Source: Arthrobacter bussei (lineage in GTDB: Bacteria; Actinomycetota; Actinomycetes; Actinomycetales; Micrococcaceae). Taken from it: a stretch of DNA of 64,000 nt. Both the position numbers and the translations under genes were made by a program. The stretch spans positions 62,001 through 126,000 of the forward strand of contig NZ_VJXX01000006.1 of assembly GCF_009377195.2 (NCBI RefSeq), written 5' to 3'. Shown here in pieces: positions 27,140 to 37,277 of this stretch (the first letter of the stretch is position 1; every line of letters starts with the position of its first letter). A model generated the notes under the pieces. The model did not search any database, was not told the origin of the DNA, and was given only the letters and a program-made list of their open reading frames with translations.

Positions 27140-27829
27140 ATGGATGGGTTGAGCGTGAAACTCCTGAGTGCACCACCCCGCAGGCACCGCACGGCGCTGT
27201 TCGCCATGGCCCTCACCGCGTCACTGGCGCTCGCGGGCTGCGGGGGCGTCGAGGAGAATCCGCTGGGCGTCAACACCCCGACGGCGGGTCAGGCTGCTCC
27301 TGCGGACCCGGGCGCGCCCGGCGACGGAACGCAGGCCGCACCCGTGCTGAACGACCTCGGGGACGATCCATTGAACGTGGGGATCGACGGGGCGGAACTG
27401 TGCGGCGTGCAGCCCGACGACAGCCGCCTGCGGTACACGGTCATGCTCCACAACCCGACGCTCGAGACCTTCACGTTCGGGGAGATGAAGCTCGGTGATC
27501 CCCAGGGTCTGAACATCCTCTCGTCGATGGTGCAGACCGCGAACAGGGAGGGGCACCACCACCCGTCCCCGGACGGCGGCGCGCACGAGGAGCACACGGC
27601 GACCCCGGAGCCGACGGCCACGCAGGAGCCTATCGGGCCTCCCGTCCCGGCCGCCGGATATCAGTTCGAGCCCGATGCTCACGTCAACATCATCGTGACC
27701 GTCGAGCTCGCCGAGGGCGTCACCCACGGCAGTGCGGACAACATCCTCGTGGCCTTCTCCACCCCCGACCGCGACTACTCGGTGGCCCACAACCTCAAGA
27801 TCGACGTCGACGCCAGCTCCTGCAGCTGA
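27140..27829 (+). CDS. Lipoprotein with His-rich segment, unknown function
   Basis: A 229-residue secreted lipoprotein. The signal peptide contains RRHRTALFAMALTASLALAGCGG, with the lipobox cysteine near residue 34 from the ATG. The mature part has an Ala/Pro-rich linker and then a beta-rich domain (CGVQPDDSRLRYTVMLHNPTLETFTF). A loop, EGHHHPSPDGGAHEEH, has clustered histidines that could bind metal. An internal GTG at 27155 is an equally good start. No family recognised. A strong hairpin follows the stop. Confidence 0.78.
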   Translation: MDGLSVKLLSAPPRRHRTALFAMALTASLALAGCGGVEENPLGVNTPTAGQAAPADPGAPGDGTQAAPVLNDLGDDPLNVGIDGAELCGVQPDDSRLRYTVMLHNPTLETFTFGEMKLGDPQGLNILSSMVQTANREGHHHPSPDGGAHEEHTATPEPTATQEPIGPPVPAAGYQFEPDAHVNIIVTVELAEGVTHGSADNILVAFSTPDRDYSVAHNLKIDVDASSCS

Positions 27830-27847
27830 CCCTTCGCCCGGAACGCG

Positions 27848-27882
27848 GAAAGCCCCCGACTCCAGAGGAATCGGGGGCTTTC
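27848..27882 (+). terminator. Terminator after the His-rich lipoprotein gene
   Basis: A 16-bp stem with one mismatch (27848-27863 with 27867-27882) and a 3-nt loop, followed by TCTCG. The next gene converges on it, so it may act on both strands. Confidence 0.85.
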
Positions 27883-27937
27883 TCGTCGACCTGGGTCGGG
27901 CGTCCGCGGCTCGGATGCCCGACGGCGGTCGGCCGGG

Positions 27938-28866
<929 letters not shown>

Positions 28867-28971
28867 ACCGGTACGGCGTGGCGCTTGACATCGGTTCAAA
28901 ATAAGGGAAAGAAACTGGCCCTCTTGAGGATCCTGTGTAACACTATGGCCCTTCCATCGCCGCGGGGCAGG

Positions 28972-29006
28972 GGAGAGGCCCCGGATCCGTGGTCCGGGGC
29001 CTCTCC
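28972..29006 (-). terminator. Terminator downstream of fdhA
   Basis: A perfect 14-bp inverted repeat, 28972-28985 with 28993-29006, and a 7-nt loop. It begins about 30 bp past the fdhA stop on the minus strand. Confidence 0.75.
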
Positions 29007-29037
29007 TGAACCGGTGTGGACGGGATGTCCCGGCTGG

Positions 29038-30255
29038 TCAGGCCGCTACATAGCCGTGCGGATCGAGGACGTACTTCGTCGCGGCTCCCGCGTCGAACTC
29101 CTCGTAGCCGCGAGGCGCCTCCTCGAGCCCGATCGGCTTTGCGTTGACGGCCTTCGCGATCGAGACGCGGTCATGCAGGATGGCCATCATGAGGCCCCGG
29201 TTGTACTTCATCACCGGGCACTGCCCCGTGGTGAAGGACAGGGACTTCGCCCAGCCCGTGCCGAGACTGATCGACAGTGAGCCCACCTTCGCGGCGTCGT
29301 CGACCGCCCCCGGATCGCCGGTGACGTAGAGACCGGGGATGCCGAGGGCGCCGCCTGCCGCGGTGACGTCCATAAGGGAGTTCAGGACCGTCGCGGGAGC
29401 CTCCGTAGCCGATCCCGAGCCGTGTCCCCGTGCCTCGAAGCCCACGGCGTCCACGCCACAGTCCACCTCCGGCACACCGAGCAGCTGCTCGATCTGGTCC
29501 CGCGGATCGCCCTTGGAGACGTCGACCGTCTCGCAGCCGAAGCTGCGGGCCTGTGCCAGCCGGTCCTCGTTGAGGTCACCCACGATCACGACGGCGGCAC
29601 CGAGGAGCTGCGCCGACGCCGCGGCAGCCAGCCCCACAGGCCCTGCCCCGGCGACGTAGACGGTGGAGCCGACGCCGACGCCCGCGGTCACGGCGCCGTG
29701 GAAGCCGGTGGGAAAGATGTCGGAGAGCATCGTCAGGTCGAGGATCTTCTCGAGTGCCTGGTCCCGGTCCGGGAACTTCAGCAGGTTCCAGTCCGCGTAC
29801 GGCACGAGGACGTACTCCGCCTGGCCGCCGACCCATCCGCCCATGTCCACGTAGCCGTAGGCGCTGCCGGGCCGGTCCGGGTTGACGTTGAGGCAGATGC
29901 CGGTCTTCCGCTCCTTGCAGTTGCGGCACCGGCCGCAGGCGATGTTGAAGGGGACCGAACAGATGTCACCCTTCTTGATGAATTCGACATCCCGGCCCAC
30001 CTCGACCACCTCGCCCGTGATCTCGTGGCCCAGGACGAGGTCGGCGGGCGCCGTGGTGCGGCCGCGCACCATGTGCTGGTCCGATCCGCAGATATTGGTG
30101 GTGACGGTCTTGAGGATCACGCCATGGTGCACCGAGCGTCCGACATTGGCCGGATTCACCCCCGGTCCGTCCTTCAGCTCGAATGTGGGGTAGTCGATGT
30201 CGATGACCTCGACCTTCCCTGGTCCCTTGTACGCAACAGCTCTGTTACCGCTCAT
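29038..30255 (-). CDS. fdhA: Glutathione-independent formaldehyde dehydrogenase
   Basis: Zinc-dependent medium-chain dehydrogenase of 405 residues that oxidises formaldehyde to formate with tightly bound NAD and needs no thiol cofactor. Visible are the catalytic Cys in TNICGSDQHMVRGRT near residue 57, GHEITGEV near 75, the structural zinc cysteines in NIACGRCRNCKERKTGICLNVNP near 105-120, and the Rossmann motif VAGAGPVGLAAAASAQ near 190. The family-specific AVGFEARGHG insertion and C-terminal GYEEFDAGAATKYVLDPHG are present. The ATG at 30255 follows AAGAAGGA. A divergent SDR gene starts 205 bp away. Confidence 0.94.
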   Translation of the reverse strand: MSGNRAVAYKGPGKVEVIDIDYPTFELKDGPGVNPANVGRSVHHGVILKTVTTNICGSDQHMVRGRTTAPADLVLGHEITGEVVEVGRDVEFIKKGDICSVPFNIACGRCRNCKERKTGICLNVNPDRPGSAYGYVDMGGWVGGQAEYVLVPYADWNLLKFPDRDQALEKILDLTMLSDIFPTGFHGAVTAGVGVGSTVYVAGAGPVGLAAAASAQLLGAAVVIVGDLNEDRLAQARSFGCETVDVSKGDPRDQIEQLLGVPEVDCGVDAVGFEARGHGSGSATEAPATVLNSLMDVTAAGGALGIPGLYVTGDPGAVDDAAKVGSLSISLGTGWAKSLSFTTGQCPVMKYNRGLMMAILHDRVSIAKAVNAKPIGLEEAPRGYEEFDAGAATKYVLDPHGYVAA

Positions 30256-30460
30256 GGAACATCCTTCTTCCGTGGTGTGCTCAGTGCACCCGGAACCCCG
30301 GGTGCCGGAACCGTTTGCCTCGCTGGGCCGCGCGGCACCCGGTAGTGTCGAACCTACACGCCGGGGGGTCGCGCGGACGTTGCATCGGCCGGCCGCTCCT
30401 CGACCGGTCCGTGGGCCCGCCTCCTTGTACGCGCGAACCATCCGGGAGAGGGTGGGAGGC

Positions 30461-31255
30461 ATGACCGACACCGTGCTCATCACCGGCGCCACCTCGGGGA
30501 TCGGGGCCGAGTTCGCCCGTCAGTACGCGGCGCGCGGCTGCGCCCTCGTACTCGTCGCGCGCGCCCCCGGCCCACTCGAGGACACCGCGCGCGAGCTCCG
30601 CACGCGATGGGGGAGCGACGTCGAGACGATCGCCGCCGACCTGCTGGACGACGACGGCCTGGCCCGGGTGCTGGCGCGGCTGGGGGCGGGGCAGCCGGAT
30701 CCCGGCTCACGCACAGAGGCCGAGGGCCCTGCTCCCGTGTCCGTTCTGGTCAACAACGCCGGCTACGGACTGGTGCGGCCCTTCGCCGACAATCCGCTCG
30801 ACGACGAGGTACGCCACCTCCGCATCCACGTGGAAGTGCCGCTCGCCCTCGCCCATGCGGCGCTGCAATCCATGCGCCCGCGGGGCACGGGCACCATCAT
30901 CACCGTCGCCAGCGTCGCCGGGTTCACGCCGAGGGGCTCCTACGGAGCAGCGAAGGCCGCGATGATCAGCTTCAGCAGGTGGGCGAACCTGACCTACGGG
31001 TCCGAGGGGATCCGCGTCACGGCCGTCTGTCCCGGATTCGTGCACACCCGGTTCCACCAGCGCATGGGCGCCGACAAGAGCAGCGTCCCCGGGCCCCTGT
31101 GGCTCGATGCCGGACTCGTGGTCCGCGAGGGCATCCGGGACACGGAGGCCGGCAGGGCGGTCTCCGTCCCCAGTGCGCGCTACAAGGTCATCACCACCCT
31201 GGCGAAGGTGGCGCCGTCGTCCCTCGTCGCGCGGCTGGCGCAGCGAGGACGGTAA
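30461..31255 (+). CDS. SDR-family NAD(P)-dependent oxidoreductase
   Basis: A classical short-chain dehydrogenase of 264 residues. The cofactor motif TGATSGIGAEFARQYAARG lies at residue 8. NNAGYG follows near 97, the catalytic Ser is in VASVAGFTPRG near 143, and YGAAKAAM near 157 gives Tyr and Lys. The specificity loop contains CPGFVHTRFHQRM, typical of the DltE/ketoacyl-reductase-like SDRs. The ATG at 30461 is preceded by GGGAGG. It is divergent from fdhA. The substrate is unknown. It converges on a small disordered-protein gene with 17 bp between stops. Confidence 0.87.
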   Translation: MTDTVLITGATSGIGAEFARQYAARGCALVLVARAPGPLEDTARELRTRWGSDVETIAADLLDDDGLARVLARLGAGQPDPGSRTEAEGPAPVSVLVNNAGYGLVRPFADNPLDDEVRHLRIHVEVPLALAHAALQSMRPRGTGTIITVASVAGFTPRGSYGAAKAAMISFSRWANLTYGSEGIRVTAVCPGFVHTRFHQRMGADKSSVPGPLWLDAGLVVREGIRDTEAGRAVSVPSARYKVITTLAKVAPSSLVARLAQRGR

Positions 31256-31272
31256 CGCAGCCGACAGGCCGC

Positions 31273-31743
31273 TCAGCCCGCGGAGCCCCCGCTGTCCCAG
31301 CGATCGGGCTCGGCCGCCGCGTCCTCCGGGCGGCCGTCGTCGGCGGGGTCGTCCGGCGTGCCGTCGCCGTTGAACGCTGCCGGTACGGTCCCGGCGCTGT
31401 GCGTTCCCTGCTCGTCGCGGATACTCGCGGACCGATGCGTCGACCCACCCGCGGACGGGTCCAGCACCGCCTCGCGCCGGTCCGCGTCGGGTCGGCCGTC
31501 GTTGCCGCCGCCGTCGTTGCCGCTGCCGGCAGATCCTTCACCAACTCCCGCGTCGTCGACCGCTGCGGCGGCGTCGGCCTGCAGCGGAGCTCCGGCCTCG
31601 TGCCCCGGCGTGGGGGCGTCCGCGTGGGACGGCGCCGCCGACTCCTTCTCGCGCGGCGGGACAGGGGCGGCAGGACCGAGGGGATGCTCGGCGGGAAGGG
31701 TTGCGCCGTCGGGATGTCCGGCGCTACTGCTCGGCTCGGTCAT
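31273..31743 (-). CDS. Low-complexity, probably disordered hypothetical protein
   Basis: A 156-residue acidic protein made almost wholly of Ala, Gly, Pro, Asp, Glu and Ser, with no hydrophobic core, signal peptide or recognisable domain. A run of Gly/Asn/Asp (GSGNDGGGNDGRPD) sits in the middle. The main support is an excellent AAGGAG ribosome-binding site six bases before the ATG at 31743, and the lack of any better gene in this interval. It could be a composition artefact, but the initiation signal argues for translation. Confidence 0.55.
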   Translation of the reverse strand: MTEPSSSAGHPDGATLPAEHPLGPAAPVPPREKESAAPSHADAPTPGHEAGAPLQADAAAAVDDAGVGEGSAGSGNDGGGNDGRPDADRREAVLDPSAGGSTHRSASIRDEQGTHSAGTVPAAFNGDGTPDDPADDGRPEDAAAEPDRWDSGGSAG

Positions 31744-31968
31744 GATGCTCCTTCTGCGGACTGCCCTTCGCCGGGGCGTCCGCCGGGGTCGTCGGAAGTG
31801 TGGGTGGCATCGGGAACACTACGTGAGGGAAGCCACCACGTGCAGGAGTGTTTCGCCGATGTCCAGCCCCGTGGATGACGGGGATCCGGGCTCGAGCCCG
31901 AACGATCGGTAAGTATGCTGAGGAGTGGGGTTCGCAGAGTGGCGACCCCCGTACAGGGAGGTAGAACG

Positions 31969-32232
31969 ATGGCTGGGTACTTCAAGCTGGTTGATGCGCA
32001 TGACGACGGGTACAGGGTGAAGCTGACGGCCCCTGACGGGACGCTCGTCGCGGTCTCCACCTTCTATGCCTCCAAGGAGGAGGCGATCGCCGGGATCGAG
32101 CTCATCCGCGAGATCGCCGGAACGGGACCGATCGTCGATCACAGCAGGGACGAATCACCCGATCAGGACGAACTCTTCCTCGGCCTCCAGGATGCATCGC
32201 GGCGGAGTGACGCCGTTCCGCACGACGCCTGA
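31969..32232 (+). CDS. YegP/DUF1508-type small protein
   Basis: An 87-residue protein with the DUF1508 pattern: GYFKLVDAHDDGYRVKLTAPDGTLVAVSTFYASKEEAIAGIELIREIAGTGPIVD. It is an aromatic-rich two-strand/one-helix unit with the F/Y-x-K-E-E-A/C element seen in YegP. The ATG at 31969 follows GGGAGG. The last eight residues (SDAVPHDA) and the stop codon are encoded inside the first unit of a tandem DNA repeat that continues downstream, so the C-terminus may have been remodelled by repeat expansion. Function is unknown. Confidence 0.82.
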   Translation: MAGYFKLVDAHDDGYRVKLTAPDGTLVAVSTFYASKEEAIAGIELIREIAGTGPIVDHSRDESPDQDELFLGLQDASRRSDAVPHDA

Positions 32233-32335
32233 CGCCGTTCCGCACGACGCCTGACGTCTTCCCCTCGCGCCGGACGCCCTCTGCGTCCCGCACGACGCCG
32301 TTTCGCCTGACGCCGTCCCGCACGACGCTCGACGC
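32209..32335. repeat. 22-bp tandem repeat spanning the YegP-like stop codon
   Basis: Two perfect 22-bp units (32209-32230, 32231-32252) built on GACGCCGTTCCGCACGACG, then two degenerate units around 32286-32308 and 32309-32330. The first unit contains the end of the YegP-like gene. No gene lies in the rest. Confidence 0.9.
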
Positions 32336-32371
32336 GACCTGCCGGCAAGGCCGCGCGACACGGTGTACGAC

Positions 32372-32414
32372 TGTATACATTGGCGCCGGTCGTGGAATAG
32401 GATGAATGTATTCC
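32372..32414 (+). promoter_or_regulatory. Probable aconitase promoter/operator region
   Basis: Contains the palindrome TGTATACA (32372-32379), the inverted repeat GGAATA-N9-TATTCC (32394-32399 with 32409-32414), and a good -10 candidate TAGGAT (32399-32404) within it. The -35 is weak. The element ends about 28 bp before the acn start. Confidence 0.4.
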
Positions 32415-32441
32415 ACCATCTCTCTGAAGGGAGCCGACGTC

Positions 32442-35282
32442 ATGACGACTGCGGACTCATTCGGCGCGAAGGGCGTACTCGATGTCGCCGGCGCTGACTA
32501 CGAAATTTTCAGGCTCAGTGCCGTCGAGGGCGCCGAGAACCTCCCGTTCAGCCTCAAGGTGCTTCTCGAGAACCTGCTCCGCACCGAGGACGGTGCGAAC
32601 ATCACCGCCGATCACGTCCGCGCCCTCGCACAGTGGGATGCGGCAGCGGAGCCGAGCACCGAGATTCAGTTCACGCCCGCCCGCGTCATCATGCAGGACT
32701 TCACCGGCGTCCCCTGCGTCGTCGACCTGGCGACCATGCGCGAAGCCGTCGCTGATCTCGGGGGAGATCCCAAGCGCGTCAACCCGCTGGCTCCCGCGGA
32801 GATGGTCATCGACCACTCCGTGCAGATCGATGCCTTCGGCAACGCCGGCGCCCTCGAGCGCAACATGGAGATCGAGTACCAGCGCAACGGCGAGCGGTAC
32901 CAGTTCCTCCGTTGGGGCCAGACGGCGTTCGACGACTTCAAGGTCGTCCCGCCGGGCATGGGGATCGTCCACCAGGTCAACCTGGAGTATCTGGCCCGCA
33001 CGGTCATGACCCGCGAGATCGACGGCGTCCTCCGCGCGTACCCCGACACCTGCGTCGGCACCGACTCGCACACCACCATGGTCAACGGCCTCGGGGTGCT
33101 CGGCTGGGGCGTCGGCGGGATCGAGGCCGAGGCGGCGATGCTCGGCCAGCCCGTCTCCATGCTCATCCCGCGCGTCGTCGGCTTCAGGCTCACCGGTGAG
33201 ATCCCTGCCGGTGCCACCGCCACGGACGTGGTCCTCACCATCACCCAGATGCTGCGCAAGCACGGCGTGGTCGGCAAGTTCGTCGAGTTCTACGGCGAGG
33301 GCGTCGCGTCCGTGCCGCTCGCGAACCGCGCCACCATCGGCAACATGAGCCCGGAGTTCGGCTCCACCGCCGCCATGTTCCCCATCGACGACGTCACCCT
33401 CGACTACCTGCGCCTCACCGGCCGTCCCGCGGAGAACGTCGCGCTGGTGGAGGCCTACGCCAAGGAGCAGGGTCTCTGGCACGATCCCTCGCGCGAGATC
33501 CGTTTCTCCGAGTACCTCGAGCTGGACCTCTCCACGGTCGTGCCCTCGATCGCCGGACCGAAGCGCCCGCAGGACCGCGTGGAGCTCTCGAAGTCGAAGG
33601 ACCAGTTCCGTGAGGACCTGCGGAACTACTCCAACGATCCCGACCTGGCCTTCGCCCCGGGCGGTACGGTCGACGAGTCCTCGCAGGAGAGCTTCCCCGC
33701 GTCGGACTCGCCGAGCTTCACCCCGGGGACGACGTCGTCCGTCACCGACGAGAACGAGGAACCCCGCGAGACCGTCGGGGCGGGCGCTCCGTCCACCCGG
33801 CCGTCGAAGAAGGTCGCGGTCACCATGAAGGACGGCCGCGAGTTCGAGCTGGACCACGGCGCCGTCAGCATCGCGTCGATCACCTCCTGCACCAACACGT
33901 CCAACCCGTCGGTCATGCTCGCCGCCGCGGTGCTGGCACGCAACGCTGTCGAGAAGGGCCTCGTGTCCAAGCCGTGGGTCAAGACGTCCGTGGCCCCCGG
34001 GTCCAAGGTCGTCACCGACTACTACGAGAAGTCGGGACTGATCCCGTACCTCGAGAAGCTCGGCTTCTTCACCGTGGGCTACGGCTGCGCCACGTGCATC
34101 GGCAACTCCGGTCCGCTCGAGGACGAGATCTCGCAGGCCATCCAGGACAACGACCTCGCCGTCACCGCCGTCCTGTCCGGTAACCGCAACTTCGAAGGCC
34201 GCATCAATCCGGACGTGAAGATGAACTACCTGGCCTCGCCGCCGCTGGTGGTCGCCTACGCCCTGGCCGGCACCATGGACTTCGACTTCGACAACGAGCC
34301 CCTCGGCCAGGACGAGTCCGGCACCGACGTGTTCCTGAAGGACATCTGGCCGAACCCGGTCGAGGTCCAGAAGGTGATCGACGAGTCGATCGACGAGGAC
34401 ATGTTCACCTCGAGCTACGCCACCATCTTCGAGGGCGACGAGCGCTGGCAGTCCCTGCCGACGCCGGCCGGCGACACCTTCGCCTGGGACCCCGAGTCCA
34501 CGTACGTGCGGAAGCCCCCGTACTTCGAGGGCATGCAGCGCGAGGCGAGCCCGGTCGAGGACATCTCCGGCGCCCGCGTGCTCCTGAAGCTCGGCGACTC
34601 GGTCACCACCGACCACATCTCGCCGGCGGGTTCCTTCAAGTCGGACACCCCGGCCGGGCGCTACCTCACCGAGAAGGGCGTGCAGCGCAAGGACTTCAAC
34701 TCCTACGGCTCCCGCCGAGGAAACCACGAGGTCATGATCCGCGGCACGTTCGCGAACATCCGCATCAAGAACCAGCTCCTCGACGGCGTCGAGGGCGGGT
34801 TTACGCGGGACTTCTCGCAGGCCGACGCGCCGCAGGCCGCCGTGTACGACGCCGCGGAGAACTACCGCGCCGCGGGTACGCCGCTCGTGGTCCTCGCCGG
34901 CAAGGAGTACGGCTCCGGTTCGTCGCGTGACTGGGCGGCCAAGGGCACCGCACTGCTCGGCGTCAAGGCCGTCATCGCCGAGAGCTACGAGCGCATCCAC
35001 CGCTCCAACCTCATCGGCATGGGCGTGCTGCCCCTGCAGTACCCCGAGGGGCAGAACGCCGCATCGCTGGGGCTCACCGGCACGGAGACCTTCGCCGTCT
35101 CCGGTGTCACCGAGCTCAACGAGGGCCGCACGCCGGGCACGCTCCACGTGACTGCCACCCCGGCCGAGGGCGGCAGCGCCGTCGAGTTCGACGCCGTGCT
35201 GCGCATCGACACCCCGGGTGAGGCGGACTACTACCGCAACGGCGGCATCCTGCAGTACGTGCTGCGCCAGCTCGCGAGCTAG
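32442..35282 (+). CDS. acnA: Aconitate hydratase A
   Basis: TCA-cycle enzyme that interconverts citrate and isocitrate with a [4Fe-4S] cluster, 946 residues. The cluster cysteines lie in [11 protein letters not shown] near 483 and [11 protein letters not shown] near 549-552. Substrate-site segments [26 protein letters not shown] and [18 protein letters not shown] ([11 protein letters not shown]) are intact. As in actinobacterial AcnA, an acidic Ser/Pro-rich insert (about residues 405-460) precedes the cluster domain. The ATG at 32442 has GAAGGGAG ahead; an in-frame ATG at 32406 is less likely because it lies in the control region. A hairpin closes the unit. Confidence 0.96.
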   Translation: MTTADSFGAKGVLDVAGADYEIFRLSAVEGAENLPFSLKVLLENLLRTEDGANITADHVRALAQWDAAAEPSTEIQFTPARVIMQDFTGVPCVVDLATMREAVADLGGDPKRVNPLAPAEMVIDHSVQIDAFGNAGALERNMEIEYQRNGERYQFLRWGQTAFDDFKVVPPGMGIVHQVNLEYLARTVMTREIDGVLRAYPDTCVGTDSHTTMVNGLGVLGWGVGGIEAEAAMLGQPVSMLIPRVVGFRLTGEIPAGATATDVVLTITQMLRKHGVVGKFVEFYGEGVASVPLANRATIGNMSPEFGSTAAMFPIDDVTLDYLRLTGRPAENVALVEAYAKEQGLWHDPSREIRFSEYLELDLSTVVPSIAGPKRPQDRVELSKSKDQFREDLRNYSNDPDLAFAPGGTVDESSQESFPASDSPSFTPGTTSSVTDENEEPRETVGAGAPSTRPSKKVAVTMKDGREFELDHGAVSIASITSCTNTSNPSVMLAAAVLARNAVEKGLVSKPWVKTSVAPGSKVVTDYYEKSGLIPYLEKLGFFTVGYGCATCIGNSGPLEDEISQAIQDNDLAVTAVLSGNRNFEGRINPDVKMNYLASPPLVVAYALAGTMDFDFDNEPLGQDESGTDVFLKDIWPNPVEVQKVIDESIDEDMFTSSYATIFEGDERWQSLPTPAGDTFAWDPESTYVRKPPYFEGMQREASPVEDISGARVLLKLGDSVTTDHISPAGSFKSDTPAGRYLTEKGVQRKDFNSYGSRRGNHEVMIRGTFANIRIKNQLLDGVEGGFTRDFSQADAPQAAVYDAAENYRAAGTPLVVLAGKEYGSGSSRDWAAKGTALLGVKAVIAESYERIHRSNLIGMGVLPLQYPEGQNAASLGLTGTETFAVSGVTELNEGRTPGTLHVTATPAEGGSAVEFDAVLRIDTPGEADYYRNGGILQYVLRQLAS

Positions 35283-35290
35283 CGTCCACG

Positions 35291-35327
35291 CGGCCCGGGC
35301 CGGGAGTCCTCCTCCCGGTCCGGGCCG
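35291..35327 (+). terminator. Aconitase terminator
   Basis: A 16-bp G+C-rich stem with one mismatch (35291-35306 with 35312-35327) and a 5-nt loop, starting 8 bp after the acn stop codon. Confidence 0.8.
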
Positions 35328-35395
35328 TCCGCAGGGCCGCCGGTGTCCTCGGCCCCACTCCCACCCGAACCTTCCAGCCGACCCGAGGGGGCGCC

Positions 35396-36061
35396 ATGGC
35401 CGAGTCCGTCGAACTGTCGGCGCGCGTGGACGGCGATGCCATCTTCCGGGTGCTCCGCAGCGAGATCCTCGCCGGCGTGCACCCACCGGGGACCGCACTG
35501 CGAGAGGTGGTCATCTCGGAGCGCTTCGGCGTCTCCCGCACGCCCGTCCGTGAGGCCCTCAGCCGGCTGCAGCACGAACGCCTGCTGGAACGTGCGGCAC
35601 GGGGGCTGCAGGTTCCCCAGATCGATGCGCAGGAGGTCATCCAGATCTACGACCTGCGCGTCATGCTGGAGGAGGAGGCGGCCGGCCAGGCCGCGCTCAA
35701 CCGGGGAGCGGCCGACCTCATGCGCCTGGAGGCGCTGCTGGAACGCGACCGCGCCGTCGTCGACCCGGACGACACCACCAAGGTGACGAACAACCTCGAA
35801 TTCCACACCTCCCTCTGGTCCGCCGCGCGCAACCCCATCCTCATGGACCTCCTGCAGCGGCTGTCCGCGCACCTGATCCACACGCCCCGGTCCACGCTGT
35901 CGGTCGGCCACAGGTGGCAGGAGGTGCTGCTGGAGCACGAGGCGCTGATCAGTGCCATCGCCGAGCGCCGCAGCGACGACGCGCGGTCGATCGCCCGGTC
36001 GCACATGGAGACCGCGCGGACCCTCCGGCTGCAGCTGCTGCGCACCACCGCGGCGGACTGA
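35396..36061 (+). CDS. GntR-family regulator (FadR/FCD subfamily)
   Basis: A 221-residue transcription factor. The winged helix-turn-helix at residues 15-78 includes LRSEILAGVHPPGTALREVVISERFGVSRTPVREALSRLQHERLLE, a textbook GntR sequence. The C-terminal FCD all-helical effector domain (EVIQIYDLRVMLEEEAAGQAA, NLEFHTSLWSAARNPILMDLLQRL, EHEALISAIAERRSDDARSIARSHM) supplies Asp/His residues for metal-dependent ligand binding. Its stop is 2 bp from the nucleoside-hydrolase start, so it is in the same operon and probably controls uptake and cleavage genes downstream. The effector is likely the imported compound or its product. Confidence 0.9.
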   Translation: MAESVELSARVDGDAIFRVLRSEILAGVHPPGTALREVVISERFGVSRTPVREALSRLQHERLLERAARGLQVPQIDAQEVIQIYDLRVMLEEEAAGQAALNRGAADLMRLEALLERDRAVVDPDDTTKVTNNLEFHTSLWSAARNPILMDLLQRLSAHLIHTPRSTLSVGHRWQEVLLEHEALISAIAERRSDDARSIARSHMETARTLRLQLLRTTAAD

Positions 36062-36063
36062 CC

Positions 36064-37107
36064 GTGCCCGACCAGCGCCCGGCCCGACAGCGCCTCCTGC
36101 TCGACGTCGACACCGGGATCGACGACGCCGTGGCGCTGATGTACCTCCTGGCCACCCCCGGGGTCTCGGTGGAGGCGATCACCTGCACCGCCGGCAACGT
36201 CGGCGCCCGCCAGGTGGCCCTCAACAACCTCGCGCTCCTCGAGCTTTGCGGGCACGCCGGCGTTGAGGTGGCCATCGGGAGCGAGGTGCCGCTGGAGATC
36301 CCCCTCGTCACCACCGAGGAGACGCACGGCGACCAGGGCATCGGGTACGCCGAGCTGCCGCCGCCACGCGGGCACATCTCCGGGCGGCACGCCGTCGACG
36401 TCTGGCTCGAGGCCGTGCGGTGCCACCCCGGGCAGATCACGGGCGTGGTCACGGGGCCCCTGACCAACCTCGCCCTCGCCATCCGGGCGGAACCGCAGCT
36501 CCCGATGCTCCTGAAGGGGCTCGTGATCATGGGCGGCGCCTTCAACTACCCGGGCAACACGACGCCGGTGGCGGAATGGAACACCCACGTGGACCCGCAT
36601 GCCGCGAAGGAGGTGTACGCCGCCTACGAGGGCCTTCCCGAGGAGAAGCTGCCCATCGTCTGCGCGCTCGAGACCACGGAGCGGATCGAGTGCACGCCCG
36701 CCCACGTCGACGCCGTCGCCCGGGCGGCCGGGGCCGGGCCGGAGATGCTCGAACCGGACGAGCCCGCGGGGACGCGCAGCCGCAGCGGCAATGCCGTCGT
36801 CGCCTGCCTGTCCGATGCGCTCAGGTTCTACATGGAGTTCCACCGGCTCTACGACCAGGGGTACGTGGCGCACCTGCACGATCTCTTCGCCGTGATGGTC
36901 GCGGCGGGGGAGGCCTCCTTCGAGGAGCGGCTCGTCACCGTCGACGTCGAGACGGCATCATCCCTGACCATCGGCCAGACGGTGGCGGACCTCGCGGGGA
37001 TGTGGCGGCGTGCGCCGAACGCGCGGATCGTGACCGGCAACGACCCCGAGGCGGTGTTCGACCTGATGGTGCGGCGGCTCGCGCACCTGGCGAGGATGCA
37101 CGGCTGA
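36064..37107 (+). CDS. Inosine-uridine-type nucleoside hydrolase
   Basis: Hydrolyses the N-glycosidic bond of a ribonucleoside to base and ribose. The 347-residue product has the calcium-binding signature LLLDVDTGIDDAVALMYLLA at residues 12-30 (DxDxxxDD). It also has VTGPLTNLALAI near 137, GGAFNYPGNTTPVAEWNTHVDPHAAKEV near 159 and HDLFAVMVA near 277 with the catalytic-region His-Asp. The start is GTG at 36064. It lies between a GntR regulator and an ECF transporter. The ligand may be a modified nucleoside such as queuosine, for which nucleoside hydrolase-ECF pairing has been proposed, or a common nucleoside. Confidence 0.9.
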   Translation: MPDQRPARQRLLLDVDTGIDDAVALMYLLATPGVSVEAITCTAGNVGARQVALNNLALLELCGHAGVEVAIGSEVPLEIPLVTTEETHGDQGIGYAELPPPRGHISGRHAVDVWLEAVRCHPGQITGVVTGPLTNLALAIRAEPQLPMLLKGLVIMGGAFNYPGNTTPVAEWNTHVDPHAAKEVYAAYEGLPEEKLPIVCALETTERIECTPAHVDAVARAAGAGPEMLEPDEPAGTRSRSGNAVVACLSDALRFYMEFHRLYDQGYVAHLHDLFAVMVAAGEASFEERLVTVDVETASSLTIGQTVADLAGMWRRAPNARIVTGNDPEAVFDLMVRRLAHLARMHG

Positions 37108-37277
37108 CCCCCTTCCCACGGGAACCCGCTCAGGCTCGCGGGAGCGCCCGCGGACCCCGCAGCCCGGCGCGGCGCACACACCGGCCGGTACACTGGGACC
37201 TGCCCGGCGCTGCTGCGCCGGCTGCGCCGAGGTGACATGAGGTGCTTCCCCCTCCTTCGTAGCGCCCAAGGATTATC

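Noticed and set aside
28885..29280. Plus-strand open frame of 131 codons across the fdhA 3' end
   Set aside because: Overlaps fdhA antisense, has no ribosome-binding site, and its composition is artefactual.
32457..35498. Open frame of about 1000 codons antisense to aconitase
   Set aside because: Product is Arg/Gly/Val/Asp-rich with no domain, a typical shadow frame of a GC-biased gene on the other strand. Similar long antisense frames opposite pcrA, the sugar transporter/ADH pair, the ThDP enzyme and fdhA were dropped for the same reason.
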